Shown: piece by piece, positions 1-7,827 of the stretch
Layout: every line of letters begins with the position of its first letter
How positions within the stretch are numbered: position 1 is the stretch's first letter
Origin: Rhizobium sp. 16-449-1b
GTDB lineage: Bacteria > Pseudomonadota > Alphaproteobacteria > Rhizobiales > Rhizobiaceae
Assembly (NCBI RefSeq): GCF_017741935.1
Contig: NZ_JAGHMH010000006.1
Location: forward strand, 310,001 to 374,000
DNA: 64,000 nucleotides
Direction: 5' to 3'
The notes under the pieces: generated by a model
Told to the model about the DNA's origin: nothing
Database searches by the model: none
Seen by the model: only the letters and a program-made list of their open reading frames with translations
Made by a program: the position numbers and the translations under genes

Positions 1-1830
1 GGCGCCACCGCCCCAGTTGAAGCCGCCGTAATATCCCGGCCAAATCAACGTGCGTTGCTTGTCGGAGAGCGGTGTCCATTCACCTTCCCAGCGCATCTGC
101 TTGAACTGAACTCGGCAATAGAGCTGATCGAAGATCGTGGCGCCCCACATGTCCGATTCTTTTAGCGGATCGACGCCAATGGACAGGGCTGAGTAAGGCT
201 GGGTCTCGGACACCTGCATGCCCGGCATGACGTCGGTTGCGACCTTTCTGTATTCCACCGGAAAAACGGGCTTGCCGTCGCGCCGGTCGAGAATGAATAC
301 CTGCCCGCGCTTCGTCAGCTGAATCACGACCGGAACGGTCGTGCCGTCCTTGCGCGGCAGATCGTAGAGAATCGGCTGCGAGGTGACGTCATAGTCGAAC
401 TGGTCGATGTTGGCGGTGCGGAAATGCCACCGTTCCTTGCCCGTCTTCAAGTCTACCGCGACAATAGCGTCGTTGTATTCGTTGGAGTAGGGATGGCGGT
501 TGCCAGTCCAGAAGTCCGGGGTCTGGTTGCCCGTCGGGAAGTATGCCAGGCCAAGTTTGGGATCGTATGCGGCGGTGCCCCAGAAATTGGGGGTTTCGGG
601 CGCGTAGTATTGCCCCTCGGGCAGCGGCGTGCTGTCCGTCGCGCCACGGGCAGGATCCCAGGCCCATAGGATGTTACCACTGACGACGTCGAAGCCGCGG
701 ACGACACCCGAAGGCTCGCCGACAGTCAGGTTGTCGTTCAGGCGTCCGCCGACGACCACAACACCATCAGCAACCAAAGGCGCCGACGTGACGTTGTAGC
801 TGCCAACCTGACCACCCTTGGGATCGGGCGTTAGGCCGACGGTCAGATCGACATAGCCGTTGACGCCGAAACCTTCGCAAAGCTTGCCGGTCTCTGCATC
901 CACAGCCAGAATGCGCGCATCGATAGTCGTCTCGATGATGCGCTTGCGGCATGTTGCGACCGCCGGGTCCCCGGTGTTGGCGACCGGCTGGCCGCCGCTC
1001 TGGTCAGCCTTTAGCTGGTCGAGATCGGCATATCCGACGCCACGGCAACGCTTCCAGCCCTTGACGCTTTCGCTGATCTTCGGCTGCGGGTCGAAGCGCC
1101 ATTTTTCCTTGCCCGTTGTCGCATCGATAGCGATCACCTTGCTCAAAGGCGTGCACAGATAAACGGTGTCGTCGATCTTAAGCGGCGTTACCTGATACTC
1201 GCCACCATCCACGGCCATTTCGCCGGTCCGGTATGTCCAGGCGACCTTGAGATCCTTGACGTTGGTCTTGTTGACCTGGTCGAACTGAACGAACTTCTGC
1301 CCCAGCGTATTGCGACCCCAGGCAGTCCAGTCCGCGCCCTCGGACTTACCGGCATCGGGGCTGACGATTTCCGCCTTCTCCCCGCTGGGCGAGACGGTGG
1401 CGTGTGGCCGGAACATACCGACGAACGTTCCCACGACGGCGATCGCCAGCACGGCCGCCACTCCGAAGGCCGGCCGCGGGCCGATGCCGGGCTGACCGTT
1501 CTTCTTGCGCAGCAATGGAGAGAACACGCTAACGAGAAGCGTGATTATGGCGAATGCAAAAAGGCGCGGTACCAACTGCCAGAAGTCAATGCCGACCTCC
1601 CACAGGGCCCATATGACGCTGGCGACGAGAAGGGCCAGGCTGAGAGGGAAAGCGAAGACTCGCTGGCGGATCAATCCATACCCGACGCCCGCGAGTGCCA
1701 GTCCTGCCAGCAGATAAAACCAGGAGCCGCCCAGTACGACAAGGTAAAGGCCGCCTGCGGCCAGTCCCACCCCCAGCAGGGCGAGGACGACGCCGAGCAC
1801 GATGCGCGCCCAGTTGAGAAAAATATTCAT
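1..1830 (-). CDS. gcd: Membrane-bound PQQ-dependent glucose dehydrogenase (3' end cut by window)
   Basis: Quinoprotein that oxidises D-glucose to gluconolactone on the periplasmic side and passes electrons to ubiquinone. The 610 codons present begin with an N-terminal block of about five hydrophobic membrane segments (roughly residues 1-130). A beta-propeller quinoprotein region follows, with repeats such as the stretch around VYLCTPLSKVIAIDATTGKEKW and a late FNWGG motif near the window edge. The family is usually near 780-800 residues, so about 170-190 C-terminal residues lie outside. The ATG at 1830 has an AAGG ribosome-binding site 8 bases upstream. It is divergent from a LacI-family gene, and a palindrome sits 29 bases before its start, which suggests control by that regulator. 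Identity is confident; the true 3' end is not visible. Confidence 0.92.
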   Translation of the reverse strand, partial: MNIFLNWARIVLGVVLALLGVGLAAGGLYLVVLGGSWFYLLAGLALAGVGYGLIRQRVFAFPLSLALLVASVIWALWEVGIDFWQLVPRLFAFAIITLLVSVFSPLLRKKNGQPGIGPRPAFGVAAVLAIAVVGTFVGMFRPHATVSPSGEKAEIVSPDAGKSEGADWTAWGRNTLGQKFVQFDQVNKTNVKDLKVAWTYRTGEMAVDGGEYQVTPLKIDDTVYLCTPLSKVIAIDATTGKEKWRFDPQPKISESVKGWKRCRGVGYADLDQLKADQSGGQPVANTGDPAVATCRKRIIETTIDARILAVDAETGKLCEGFGVNGYVDLTVGLTPDPKGGQVGSYNVTSAPLVADGVVVVGGRLNDNLTVGEPSGVVRGFDVVSGNILWAWDPARGATDSTPLPEGQYYAPETPNFWGTAAYDPKLGLAYFPTGNQTPDFWTGNRHPYSNEYNDAIVAVDLKTGKERWHFRTANIDQFDYDVTSQPILYDLPRKDGTTVPVVIQLTKRGQVFILDRRDGKPVFPVEYRKVATDVMPGMQVSETQPYSALSIGVDPLKESDMWGATIFDQLYCRVQFKQMRWEGEWTPLSDKQRTLIWPGYYGGFNWGGGA

Positions 1831-1858
1831 AGAGTAGACCTTGGAATTGAGGTTAAAT

Positions 1859-1875
1859 TGCCTCACCGTGATGCA
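1859..1875. promoter_or_regulatory. Candidate LacI-family operator at gcd
   Basis: TGCCTCA-CCG-TGATGCA: two 7-base arms with one mismatch, separated by 3 bases. It has the same arms and spacing as the perfect palindrome at 1985-2005 in front of the divergent LacI-family gene. It lies 29 bases upstream of the gcd start codon, where a bound repressor would block transcription. Assignment as an operator is inference. Confidence 0.5.
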
Positions 1876-1954
1876 TTTGCATCTGATCAAAATGTCCGCT
1901 TAAATAATGCAAAAAACGACCTATCGAGCATGTGAGACAATTTGACCACTTGTA

Positions 1955-1971
1955 TGCCTCTTTTTGAGTTT
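1955..1971. promoter_or_regulatory. Weaker third copy of the LacI-type palindrome
   Basis: TGCCTCT-TTT-TGAGTTT keeps six of seven bases of the left arm and TGAG of the right arm seen at 1985-2005. It lies between the two better copies, 32 bases from the nearer one. It may be an auxiliary operator or chance. Confidence 0.25.
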
Positions 1972-1984
1972 GTGAAGAAGGAAA

Positions 1985-2005
1985 AATGCCTCATTATGAG
2001 GCATT
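1985..2005. promoter_or_regulatory. Perfect 21-bp palindrome, candidate LacI-family operator
   Basis: Arms AATGCCTCAT and ATGAGGCATT around a single central T, with no mismatch. It sits 55 bases upstream of the LacI-family start codon at 2061. LacI-family proteins commonly bind such odd or even palindromes and repress their own gene. A related site lies next to the divergent gcd gene. Confidence 0.55.
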
Positions 2006-2060
2006 AATGAGAAGGCGGGAGGATTCTGGGAATGGAAAACTGTTGGCTTGGAGGAGCTAA

Positions 2061-3086
2061 ATGAAAAGGCCGAGCATCAAACAATTGATGGAACTGACCG
2101 AGCTTAGCCGTGCGACATTGGATCGCGCGCTCAATCAGCGGCCGGGAGTGCACCCTCGAACGCAGAAGATTGTCGAGCAGGCCCTTGACCGACTGGCGGC
2201 TCCTCCACTTGGATCGGACCAGCATCCCGCGCTGCGCTTTCGCTTGTTCGTGCAAACGGGCGAAGCCTTTGTCGAATGGCTGTCCCAGCGGATCGACCAT
2301 CTTGCGTCGGAGATGGCACATGCCCGCGTTCAGCTCGACCTCGTGAACTGTTTCCGGGATAGCGATGAGCAACTGGCCGCGCGAATCCTGCAGTCCGAAA
2401 ATTCCGTGGACGGGATTGCCATTGTGGGACGAAATACGGCCGTAACGACCGCTGCATCGCGGCATTGCATGGACAATGGCAAGGCGGTCATCTCGCTTGT
2501 TTCGGATTTGGAGCCAGAAGCGCGTCATGCGTTCGTCGGCATAAACAACCGTGCGGCTGGCCAATCGGCGGGGTTTCTCATTGGCCGACACCTGCAACCA
2601 CTCCAGTCGCCCAATGTGGCGGTGATAGTGGCGACGGCCGCCTATATCGGTCACGAAGATCGGGAAATCGGGTTTCGCTCGCTCTGTCGCAACAGCTTTC
2701 CGAACATCAACATCCTGGAAGTCATCAATGGCCAGGATACGGATGAAGCGAATTACGAGGGCGTGCGGAACTTCATACGCAAGCACGGGCGTCTGGACGG
2801 AATTTATAATGTCGGCGGCGGTAACGACGGCATGGCGCAGGCCTTGGTTGAACAGGGCCTTGCTGGTCGTACCGTTTGCATTGCGCATGAGCTGGATAGC
2901 GTAACGGAACGACGGCTGCGCTCCGGCGCCATCGACTATGTCTTGTCACAAGATCTGGACAACCTTCTTAGGACGGCCGCCTCCGCACTCAAGTCCGTTT
3001 GCGATGGAAATTTCATCGCCGATCAGACTCTGCTTCCTATAGACACCTATTCGCGCTACTCCCTGCGAAGGGAACATACCGGCTGA
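2061..3086 (+). CDS. LacI-family transcriptional regulator
   Basis: DNA-binding repressor with an N-terminal helix-turn-helix (residues about 4-24, with the ATLDRAL recognition helix) and a periplasmic-binding-protein-like sensor domain (about 55-330) of the kind that binds small sugars or polyols. Length 341 is usual. The start ATG has GGAGG-type Shine-Dalgarno bases at 2050-2054. Odd: after the helix-turn-helix the text runs to RLAAPPLG and lacks the usual hinge-helix signature with the AR-x-L residues, so DNA contact may differ from LacI or PurR. It is divergent from gcd and the shared upstream region carries three related palindromes, so gcd is the likely target. The ligand cannot be read from the sequence. 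Confidence 0.85.
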   Translation: MKRPSIKQLMELTELSRATLDRALNQRPGVHPRTQKIVEQALDRLAAPPLGSDQHPALRFRLFVQTGEAFVEWLSQRIDHLASEMAHARVQLDLVNCFRDSDEQLAARILQSENSVDGIAIVGRNTAVTTAASRHCMDNGKAVISLVSDLEPEARHAFVGINNRAAGQSAGFLIGRHLQPLQSPNVAVIVATAAYIGHEDREIGFRSLCRNSFPNINILEVINGQDTDEANYEGVRNFIRKHGRLDGIYNVGGGNDGMAQALVEQGLAGRTVCIAHELDSVTERRLRSGAIDYVLSQDLDNLLRTAASALKSVCDGNFIADQTLLPIDTYSRYSLRREHTG

Positions 3087-3122
3087 GGCTCACAAATACC
3101 GGATCAAGAGCCTCAAACTAAT

Positions 3123-4352
3123 TTAAATCAGCGCGCCCGCATCCTGCACCGCGACTTTCTTCTCTGACACGAGCCGATCAAGCTCGATCCGTCCAACCGG
3201 ATCGAGCAGCTCACCCGTCACCAGCGTGGTGATCAGGCTACGCACCAGCGGCAGCTTGGTCGCCGGGCCGATCATGATGTCGCGGCTGAAAGGCAACACT
3301 GAACTGTCTGATTGATAGAATGGCGTCAGGATACGGCTGAGCAGCTGATAGAAGCGGATGTGGATCTGCCGCTGCTTCAAATGGCGGTTAATGGCATCGC
3401 CGACCGTAACCTCGCGACACAGCGCTGAGGCGAGCGACGCAGCGTCGAGAAGCGCCATGTTCGCGCCTTGGCCAAGCTGCGGGCTCGTTGCATGCCATGC
3501 ATCACCGATCTTCAGAACGTGCTTTCCCGCAACCGGCGTGCGGGTCAGATGCCGGTAACGCGCGTGCACCGGCTCAGCCACGGCGGCAAGCGTTTCCGCT
3601 TCCGGCCAGAAGGATCGCACCGCGTCGATCCAGGCCTCGCGCCCGGCGGCCCGCCACGCTTCGAAATCCTTGTTGCGGATGCTCCAGAAGAACGTCGCCA
3701 TCGGAGCCGCGCCATCGCGTGCCGTGCCGACAGGCAGCACGCCCGCCATCTGGCTTGCTCTTTTGTAGCGTTGCTCCAGCTCGTCCTTGCGGAAGACGCC
3801 GTGCTCGGGCCAGGGAACCGTCGCCCAAAGCGCGCCGTAGCCAAGTTCGGTGGCGGCCTTTGCTGCGACCGGCGAGTTGGCGCCCATGGCGTCGATAGCG
3901 AGATCGGCGGTCGCCGTGCGTATGCCGCCGTCGAGCACAAGGCGCGGCGCGCTGCCAGCCTCGATCTCGGTCACCCGCGACGATGTCTCGAACCGCACAC
4001 CTGCATTGATCGCCGCTTCGAGCAAGAGGTCGAACAGGGCGACACGCTGGATGGCGATGCCGTAGGCGCCGGGGCGATAGCCGACGTCGAGCACGGTACG
4101 GCCGTTGCCGGAGAGGCGCCCATGCATGCGGCTGATGCGGGCGCCGCGCGCCTCGACTTGATCAAGCAGGCCCATGCGCGAGAGCACTGCCGCCCCGGTC
4201 GGCTGCAGCACGAAGCCGGAGCCAACCGGCTGCGGCGCGCTCATCTGATCATAGACGGTCACGCGGGCGCCGCGGCCTGCCAGCAGCGCTGCGAGCGAAA
4301 GACCGCCGACGCCAGCGCCTGCTATCGCGATGTCGAGCGTTTCAAGCTTCAT
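3123..4352 (-). CDS. FAD-dependent monooxygenase (UbiH/PHBH-like)
   Basis: Class A flavoprotein hydroxylase. The N-terminal Rossmann motif GAGVGGLS (residues about 9-16) binds the ADP part of FAD. A second FAD motif, GDAWHATSPQLGQGAN near residue 290, is the typical GD motif of aromatic or ubiquinone hydroxylases. I chose the ATG at 4352 (MKLETLDIAIAG) over the longer reading to 4457 because the extra residues are basic, unlike the family, and would overlap mazG. With this start the gene begins 10 bases after the mazG stop, so the two are probably co-transcribed. Substrate unknown; 409 residues fits the family. Confidence 0.82.
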   Translation of the reverse strand: MKLETLDIAIAGAGVGGLSLAALLAGRGARVTVYDQMSAPQPVGSGFVLQPTGAAVLSRMGLLDQVEARGARISRMHGRLSGNGRTVLDVGYRPGAYGIAIQRVALFDLLLEAAINAGVRFETSSRVTEIEAGSAPRLVLDGGIRTATADLAIDAMGANSPVAAKAATELGYGALWATVPWPEHGVFRKDELEQRYKRASQMAGVLPVGTARDGAAPMATFFWSIRNKDFEAWRAAGREAWIDAVRSFWPEAETLAAVAEPVHARYRHLTRTPVAGKHVLKIGDAWHATSPQLGQGANMALLDAASLASALCREVTVGDAINRHLKQRQIHIRFYQLLSRILTPFYQSDSSVLPFSRDIMIGPATKLPLVRSLITTLVTGELLDPVGRIELDRLVSEKKVAVQDAGALI

Positions 4353-4362
4353 GGCGCCCAAG

Positions 4363-5196
4363 TCAGCCCAGCTGCCGCTCGATCGCCTTGGCAGCCTGCC
4401 AAAGATCTTCCATCCGCTCCAGCGTTGCGGCCTCCAGCGTTTCACCTTCCGCTTCAAGAGACGTTTCTATATGTTTGAAACGGCGTCTAAACTTCGTGTT
4501 CGTTCCGCGCAGAGACTGCTCCGGATCGGCCTTCACATGCCGGCCGATATTGACCACGGCGAAGATCAGATCGCCGAGTTCGTCGCTGACCTTGCCATGA
4601 TCGCCCGAGGCCAGTGCTTCCCTCAGTTCCCCGATCTCTTCCTCGATCTTGTCGAGAATGGGCTCCGGCGCCGACCAGTCGAAACCGACCTTGGCGGCGC
4701 GTTCCTGCAGCTTCAGCGCTTCCGTCAGCGCCGGAAAGCTGCGTTGCACGGAGCCGAGGAAGCCCGCCTTGAAATCCTCCGAGATCCCGCGTGCGGCCCG
4801 TCGCTCGGCGCGCTCGCGTTTTTCCGCCTGCTTGATGTCGTCCCACTGCTTCTTCACCGCGTCGGGCGTATCCGCCTCGGAGCGGGCGAAGACATGCGGA
4901 TGGCGGCGGATCATCTTCCGCGTGATCGCCTCGACCACGTCGCCGAAAGAGAACTCGCCGGCCTCCTCGGCCATGCGGGCATGGAACACGACCTGCAGAA
5001 GCAGGTCGCCCAGCTCATCGCAGAGGTCGTCCATGTCGTTACGCTCGATCGCGTCGGAAACCTCGTAGGCCTCCTCGATCGTGTAGGGCTTGATCGTCTC
5101 GAAAGTCTGGACGATGTCCCAGGGGCAACCGGTCTCGGGGTTGCGGAGGGCGGCCATGATTTCGATCAGGCGGGAAATGTCTTTGGAGGCTTCCAT
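4363..5196 (-). CDS. mazG: Nucleoside triphosphate pyrophosphohydrolase MazG
   Basis: House-cleaning enzyme that hydrolyses (d)NTPs to NMP and pyrophosphate. The N-terminal MazG domain has CPWD (residues about 24-27) and the metal-binding helix pair with EEAYEVSDAI and DELGDLLLQVVFHA. The second half has a repeated MazG domain, with EEEIGELREAL and DELGDLIFAVVNIGRH near residues 190-240. 277 residues matches full-length two-domain MazG (E. coli 263). It lies between the deaminase gene (19 bases upstream) and the monooxygenase gene (10 bases downstream) on the same strand, suggesting one transcript. Confidence 0.95.
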   Translation of the reverse strand: MEASKDISRLIEIMAALRNPETGCPWDIVQTFETIKPYTIEEAYEVSDAIERNDMDDLCDELGDLLLQVVFHARMAEEAGEFSFGDVVEAITRKMIRRHPHVFARSEADTPDAVKKQWDDIKQAEKRERAERRAARGISEDFKAGFLGSVQRSFPALTEALKLQERAAKVGFDWSAPEPILDKIEEEIGELREALASGDHGKVSDELGDLIFAVVNIGRHVKADPEQSLRGTNTKFRRRFKHIETSLEAEGETLEAATLERMEDLWQAAKAIERQLG

Positions 5197-5215
5197 CGTG
5201 TTCTGGTCGCTCGCG

Positions 5216-5803
5216 TCAGTTCAACGGAATATCGTTGTCGCCCTTGGACGACTGGTAGCTTTCGGAAAGCGCGTCGTAGCGCCCCTTGATCCGCGCCGTC
5301 TGCGCCTTCAGCTCGGCCTTCTTGGCGTCGCCCTCGGTTTCGACCAGATCGGCGATGGCGAAGCTGTTCCAGAAGGCGTTGCTGCGACGGTAGCCGCCGG
5401 GCTCGAGCCCGAACACTTCCTTGAGGATCTTCAGGTCGTGCGGGATCGCGAAGGCGTCGCGGGAATCCTCGTGGCTGAAGAAGTAATAGAAATTGTCGAA
5501 GCCGGCCCAGGTGATCGCCGACATGCACATGGTGCAGGGTTCGTGCGTCGAGAGGAAGATCAGGTCCTTGGTGGCGGGCTTCTCGCCGAGCTCGTAGAAG
5601 CGCTTCAGCGTGTGCACCTCGCCGTGCCAGAGCGGGTTTTCCAGCTCGTTGTTGGTCTCTGCGACCACGAGCGAAAGGTCGGATTTGCGCAGGATCGCGG
5701 CGCCGAAGACCTTGTTGCCGAGGCCGACGCCGCGTTCGGTCATCGGCAGGATATCGCGCTCCATCACGTCGAGCAGGCGGGCGGCAATGGTGGTGTCGGA
5801 CAT
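5216..5803 (-). CDS. Cytidine/deoxycytidylate-type deaminase family protein
   Basis: Zinc-dependent nucleobase or nucleotide deaminase fold. The HGEVH motif (His and catalytic Glu, about residues 60-64) and the PCTMC motif (about 89-93) supply the zinc ligands and proton shuttle. 195 residues is longer than simple cytidine deaminases (about 130), with a Lys-rich C-terminal helix. The exact substrate (guanine, cytosine, dCMP or another amine) cannot be decided by eye. ATG at 5803 is preceded by an AAGGAG-type site. It is the first gene of a minus-strand group with mazG, so a role in nucleotide pool cleaning is plausible. Confidence 0.82.
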   Translation of the reverse strand: MSDTTIAARLLDVMERDILPMTERGVGLGNKVFGAAILRKSDLSLVVAETNNELENPLWHGEVHTLKRFYELGEKPATKDLIFLSTHEPCTMCMSAITWAGFDNFYYFFSHEDSRDAFAIPHDLKILKEVFGLEPGGYRRSNAFWNSFAIADLVETEGDAKKAELKAQTARIKGRYDALSESYQSSKGDNDIPLN

Positions 5804-6062
5804 GGTGTTCTCCTTGTTGCCGGCACTTTATCGCCGGTGCTGCGCGAGGCAAACGAGGATTCTTGGCTGCGCTTGAATTTGTCACAGGCTTTGTGCCGCA
5901 TTGCAGCGCGATTCATCGTGCCGCGAGCGCCGCATCGGTGAGTTTTGCTCAAATCATTGACATGCTGGGTAAAACAATACGCGGTCATAGCGGGTTTGGA
6001 ATTTCTGTTTCTTCATTTGACTGGTCCGGTGGTGCATATTCCGGCAACTTCGAAATGGATTG

Positions 6063-7502
6063 ATGATGCCTTCCAAGAGTGAGCAACTGTCGGTTTTTCC
6101 TGCCTTCGTTCGTGTCGAAGGCAAGATCGCGGCTGTCTTCGGCAATGGCGATGAAGCCTTCGCCAAGGTGCGCCTGCTGTCGAATACCAAAGCGCGGATC
6201 GTCGCCTACACGGATCGCCCCGAGGCCGATTATCACGCCCATCTGATCGCCAACCGCATCGAAACCGTCCGCGCCGCCTTCGCGCCCGAGCAGGTCGAAG
6301 GCGCAACGCTGGTCTTCGCGGCCACGGGCGATGCCGCCGCCGATCGCGCCATCGTTGACGCCGCGCGCGCCGCCAAGGTTCCGGCCAACGCAGTCGATCA
6401 GCCCGACTACTGCGATTTCTACACCCCGGCGCTGGTCAACCGCGCGCCTGTCGCAGTGGCGATCGGCACCGAAGGGGCAGGGCCCGTTCTCGCGCAGATG
6501 ATCCGCGCCCAGGTCGACCAGCTGCTGGCGCCGTCGCTCGGCCGCCTTGCCGAACTGGCGGTCAGCTATCGCGGTCGCGTCGAGCATGCACTTGAGAAGG
6601 GCGCCACGCGCCGCCTCTTCTGGCGCCGCTTCTTCTCCGGCGCTGTGGCCGACGCTGTCTCCAACGAAAATATGCTGCAGGCACAACGTCTTGCCGACGA
6701 GCTGTTGCGCTCCGCCGACAAGGCCGAGGGTCGCATCTGGCTGGTCGGTGCCGGCCCGGGTGCCGCCGATCTTCTGACACTGCGCGCCCAGCGCGTGATG
6801 ATGGAAGCAGACGTCATCGTCTATGACGCATTGGTGCCGCAGGAAATCGTCGACATGGGCCGCCGCGATGCGGAGCGCCTCTCGGTCGGCAAGCGCAAGG
6901 GCTGTCATTCGAAGTCGCAGGAAGAGATAAACGACCTGCTCGTCTATCTCGGCCGTGAGGGCAAGCGCGTCGTCCGCCTGAAGTCGGGTGATCCGCTGGT
7001 CTATGGCCGCGCCGGCGAGGAAATGGCCGCATTGCGCGCCGCTGGCATCGCCTATGAGGTCGTGCCCGGCATCACCTCTGCTTTCGCAGCTGCTGCCGAT
7101 TTCGAGCTGCCGCTGACGCTGCGTGGCGTCGCCTCGTCACTGGTCTTCACGACCGGCCATGATCTGACCGGCGACGTTCTTCCAGATTGGGCGAGCCTTG
7201 CCGTATCCGGCGCCACGATCGCCGTCTACATGGGCCGCACCGTCGCCGCATCGGTTGCCGAGCGACTGATGCGCGCGGGGATCGCGCCGGAGACGACGGT
7301 CGCCGTCATCGAGAACGCCAGCCGCGCCGATCGCCGGCTGATGCATGGTACGTTGCGCGATCTGCCCGATCTGCAGAACCGCGATGAACTCACCGGACCT
7401 GTAATGGTCATCATCGGCGACGCGGTTGCGGGCGCCAATTTCGAACTGTCCGAACCGCTGGTGCGTGCACGCGCCCGGTCCGATGAACTGCTAAGGAGCT
7501 GA
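6063..7502 (+). CDS. cysG: Siroheme synthase (multifunctional CysG)
   Basis: Makes siroheme from uroporphyrinogen III. The N-terminal half (residues about 1-205) is the precorrin-2 dehydrogenase/ferrochelatase domain (VFGNGDEAFAKVRLL, NAVDQPDYCDFYTPA). The C-terminal half (about 218-465) is uroporphyrinogen-III C-methyltransferase, with VGAGPGAADLLTLRA, LKSGDPLVYGRAGEE and VPGITSA. The track-length reading starts at a TTG at 6060; ATG 6063 or 6066 is more likely. It heads a tight cluster with DUF2849, cysI and DUF934, and siroheme is the cofactor of that CysI. A stop-to-start gap of only 2 bases separates it from the next gene. Confidence 0.95.
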   Translation: MMPSKSEQLSVFPAFVRVEGKIAAVFGNGDEAFAKVRLLSNTKARIVAYTDRPEADYHAHLIANRIETVRAAFAPEQVEGATLVFAATGDAAADRAIVDAARAAKVPANAVDQPDYCDFYTPALVNRAPVAVAIGTEGAGPVLAQMIRAQVDQLLAPSLGRLAELAVSYRGRVEHALEKGATRRLFWRRFFSGAVADAVSNENMLQAQRLADELLRSADKAEGRIWLVGAGPGAADLLTLRAQRVMMEADVIVYDALVPQEIVDMGRRDAERLSVGKRKGCHSKSQEEINDLLVYLGREGKRVVRLKSGDPLVYGRAGEEMAALRAAGIAYEVVPGITSAFAAAADFELPLTLRGVASSLVFTTGHDLTGDVLPDWASLAVSGATIAVYMGRTVAASVAERLMRAGIAPETTVAVIENASRADRRLMHGTLRDLPDLQNRDELTGPVMVIIGDAVAGANFELSEPLVRARARSDELLRS

Positions 7503-7504
7503 CT

Positions 7505-7819
7505 ATGGGAGACAAGGTTCTGACCGCCAACAGGCTGACCGACGGCATCGCCGTCTGGCTCGATGCCAACGGCACCTGGGTGACGTCGCTGCAGGATGCG
7601 CTAGTCGCGCGCCACGCCGAGGCCGTTGCCGCGCTGGAGGCGATCGGCAAGAAGTCCTACGCCGATAATCTGGTCGTCGATGTCGCCGTGGTTGACGTGC
7701 AGGAGACCGATGGTGTTCTCTGGCCGCTGCGCCTTCGCGAGCGCATTCGTGCACAGGGTCCGACCATGGAATACGCGCCGGGCTACAAGCCCGCCGATCC
7801 CGCATTCATTGCAGTCTGA
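7505..7819 (+). CDS. DUF2849 protein of the sulfite reductase cluster
   Basis: 104-residue soluble protein with no signal peptide or membrane segment. I recognise it as DUF2849, a small family that in alphaproteobacteria sits between cysG and cysI. Its biochemical role is not established. Conserved-looking stretches are DGIAVWLDANGTWV at the start and EYAPGYKPADP at the end. AAGGAG at 7493-7498 is a strong ribosome-binding site. Two bases from cysG and 8 bases from cysI, it must be co-translated with them, so a helper role in siroheme loading or electron delivery is an inference. Confidence 0.85.
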   Translation: MGDKVLTANRLTDGIAVWLDANGTWVTSLQDALVARHAEAVAALEAIGKKSYADNLVVDVAVVDVQETDGVLWPLRLRERIRAQGPTMEYAPGYKPADPAFIAV

Positions 7820-7827
7820 GGAATACG

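Noticed and set aside
1402..1935. 177-residue open frame on the plus strand across the gcd start
   Set aside because: Antisense to the gcd membrane domain, low-complexity Glu/Gln/Arg composition, no ribosome-binding site.
2004..2888. 294-residue open frame opposite the LacI-family gene
   Set aside because: It lies wholly antisense to a recognisable regulator, has no family motif and has Arg/His-rich shadow composition.
5941..6062. TTGACA at 5957 and TTGACT at 6017 as cysG promoters
   Set aside because: No acceptable -10 element at 16-18 bases from either; promoter left unassigned.
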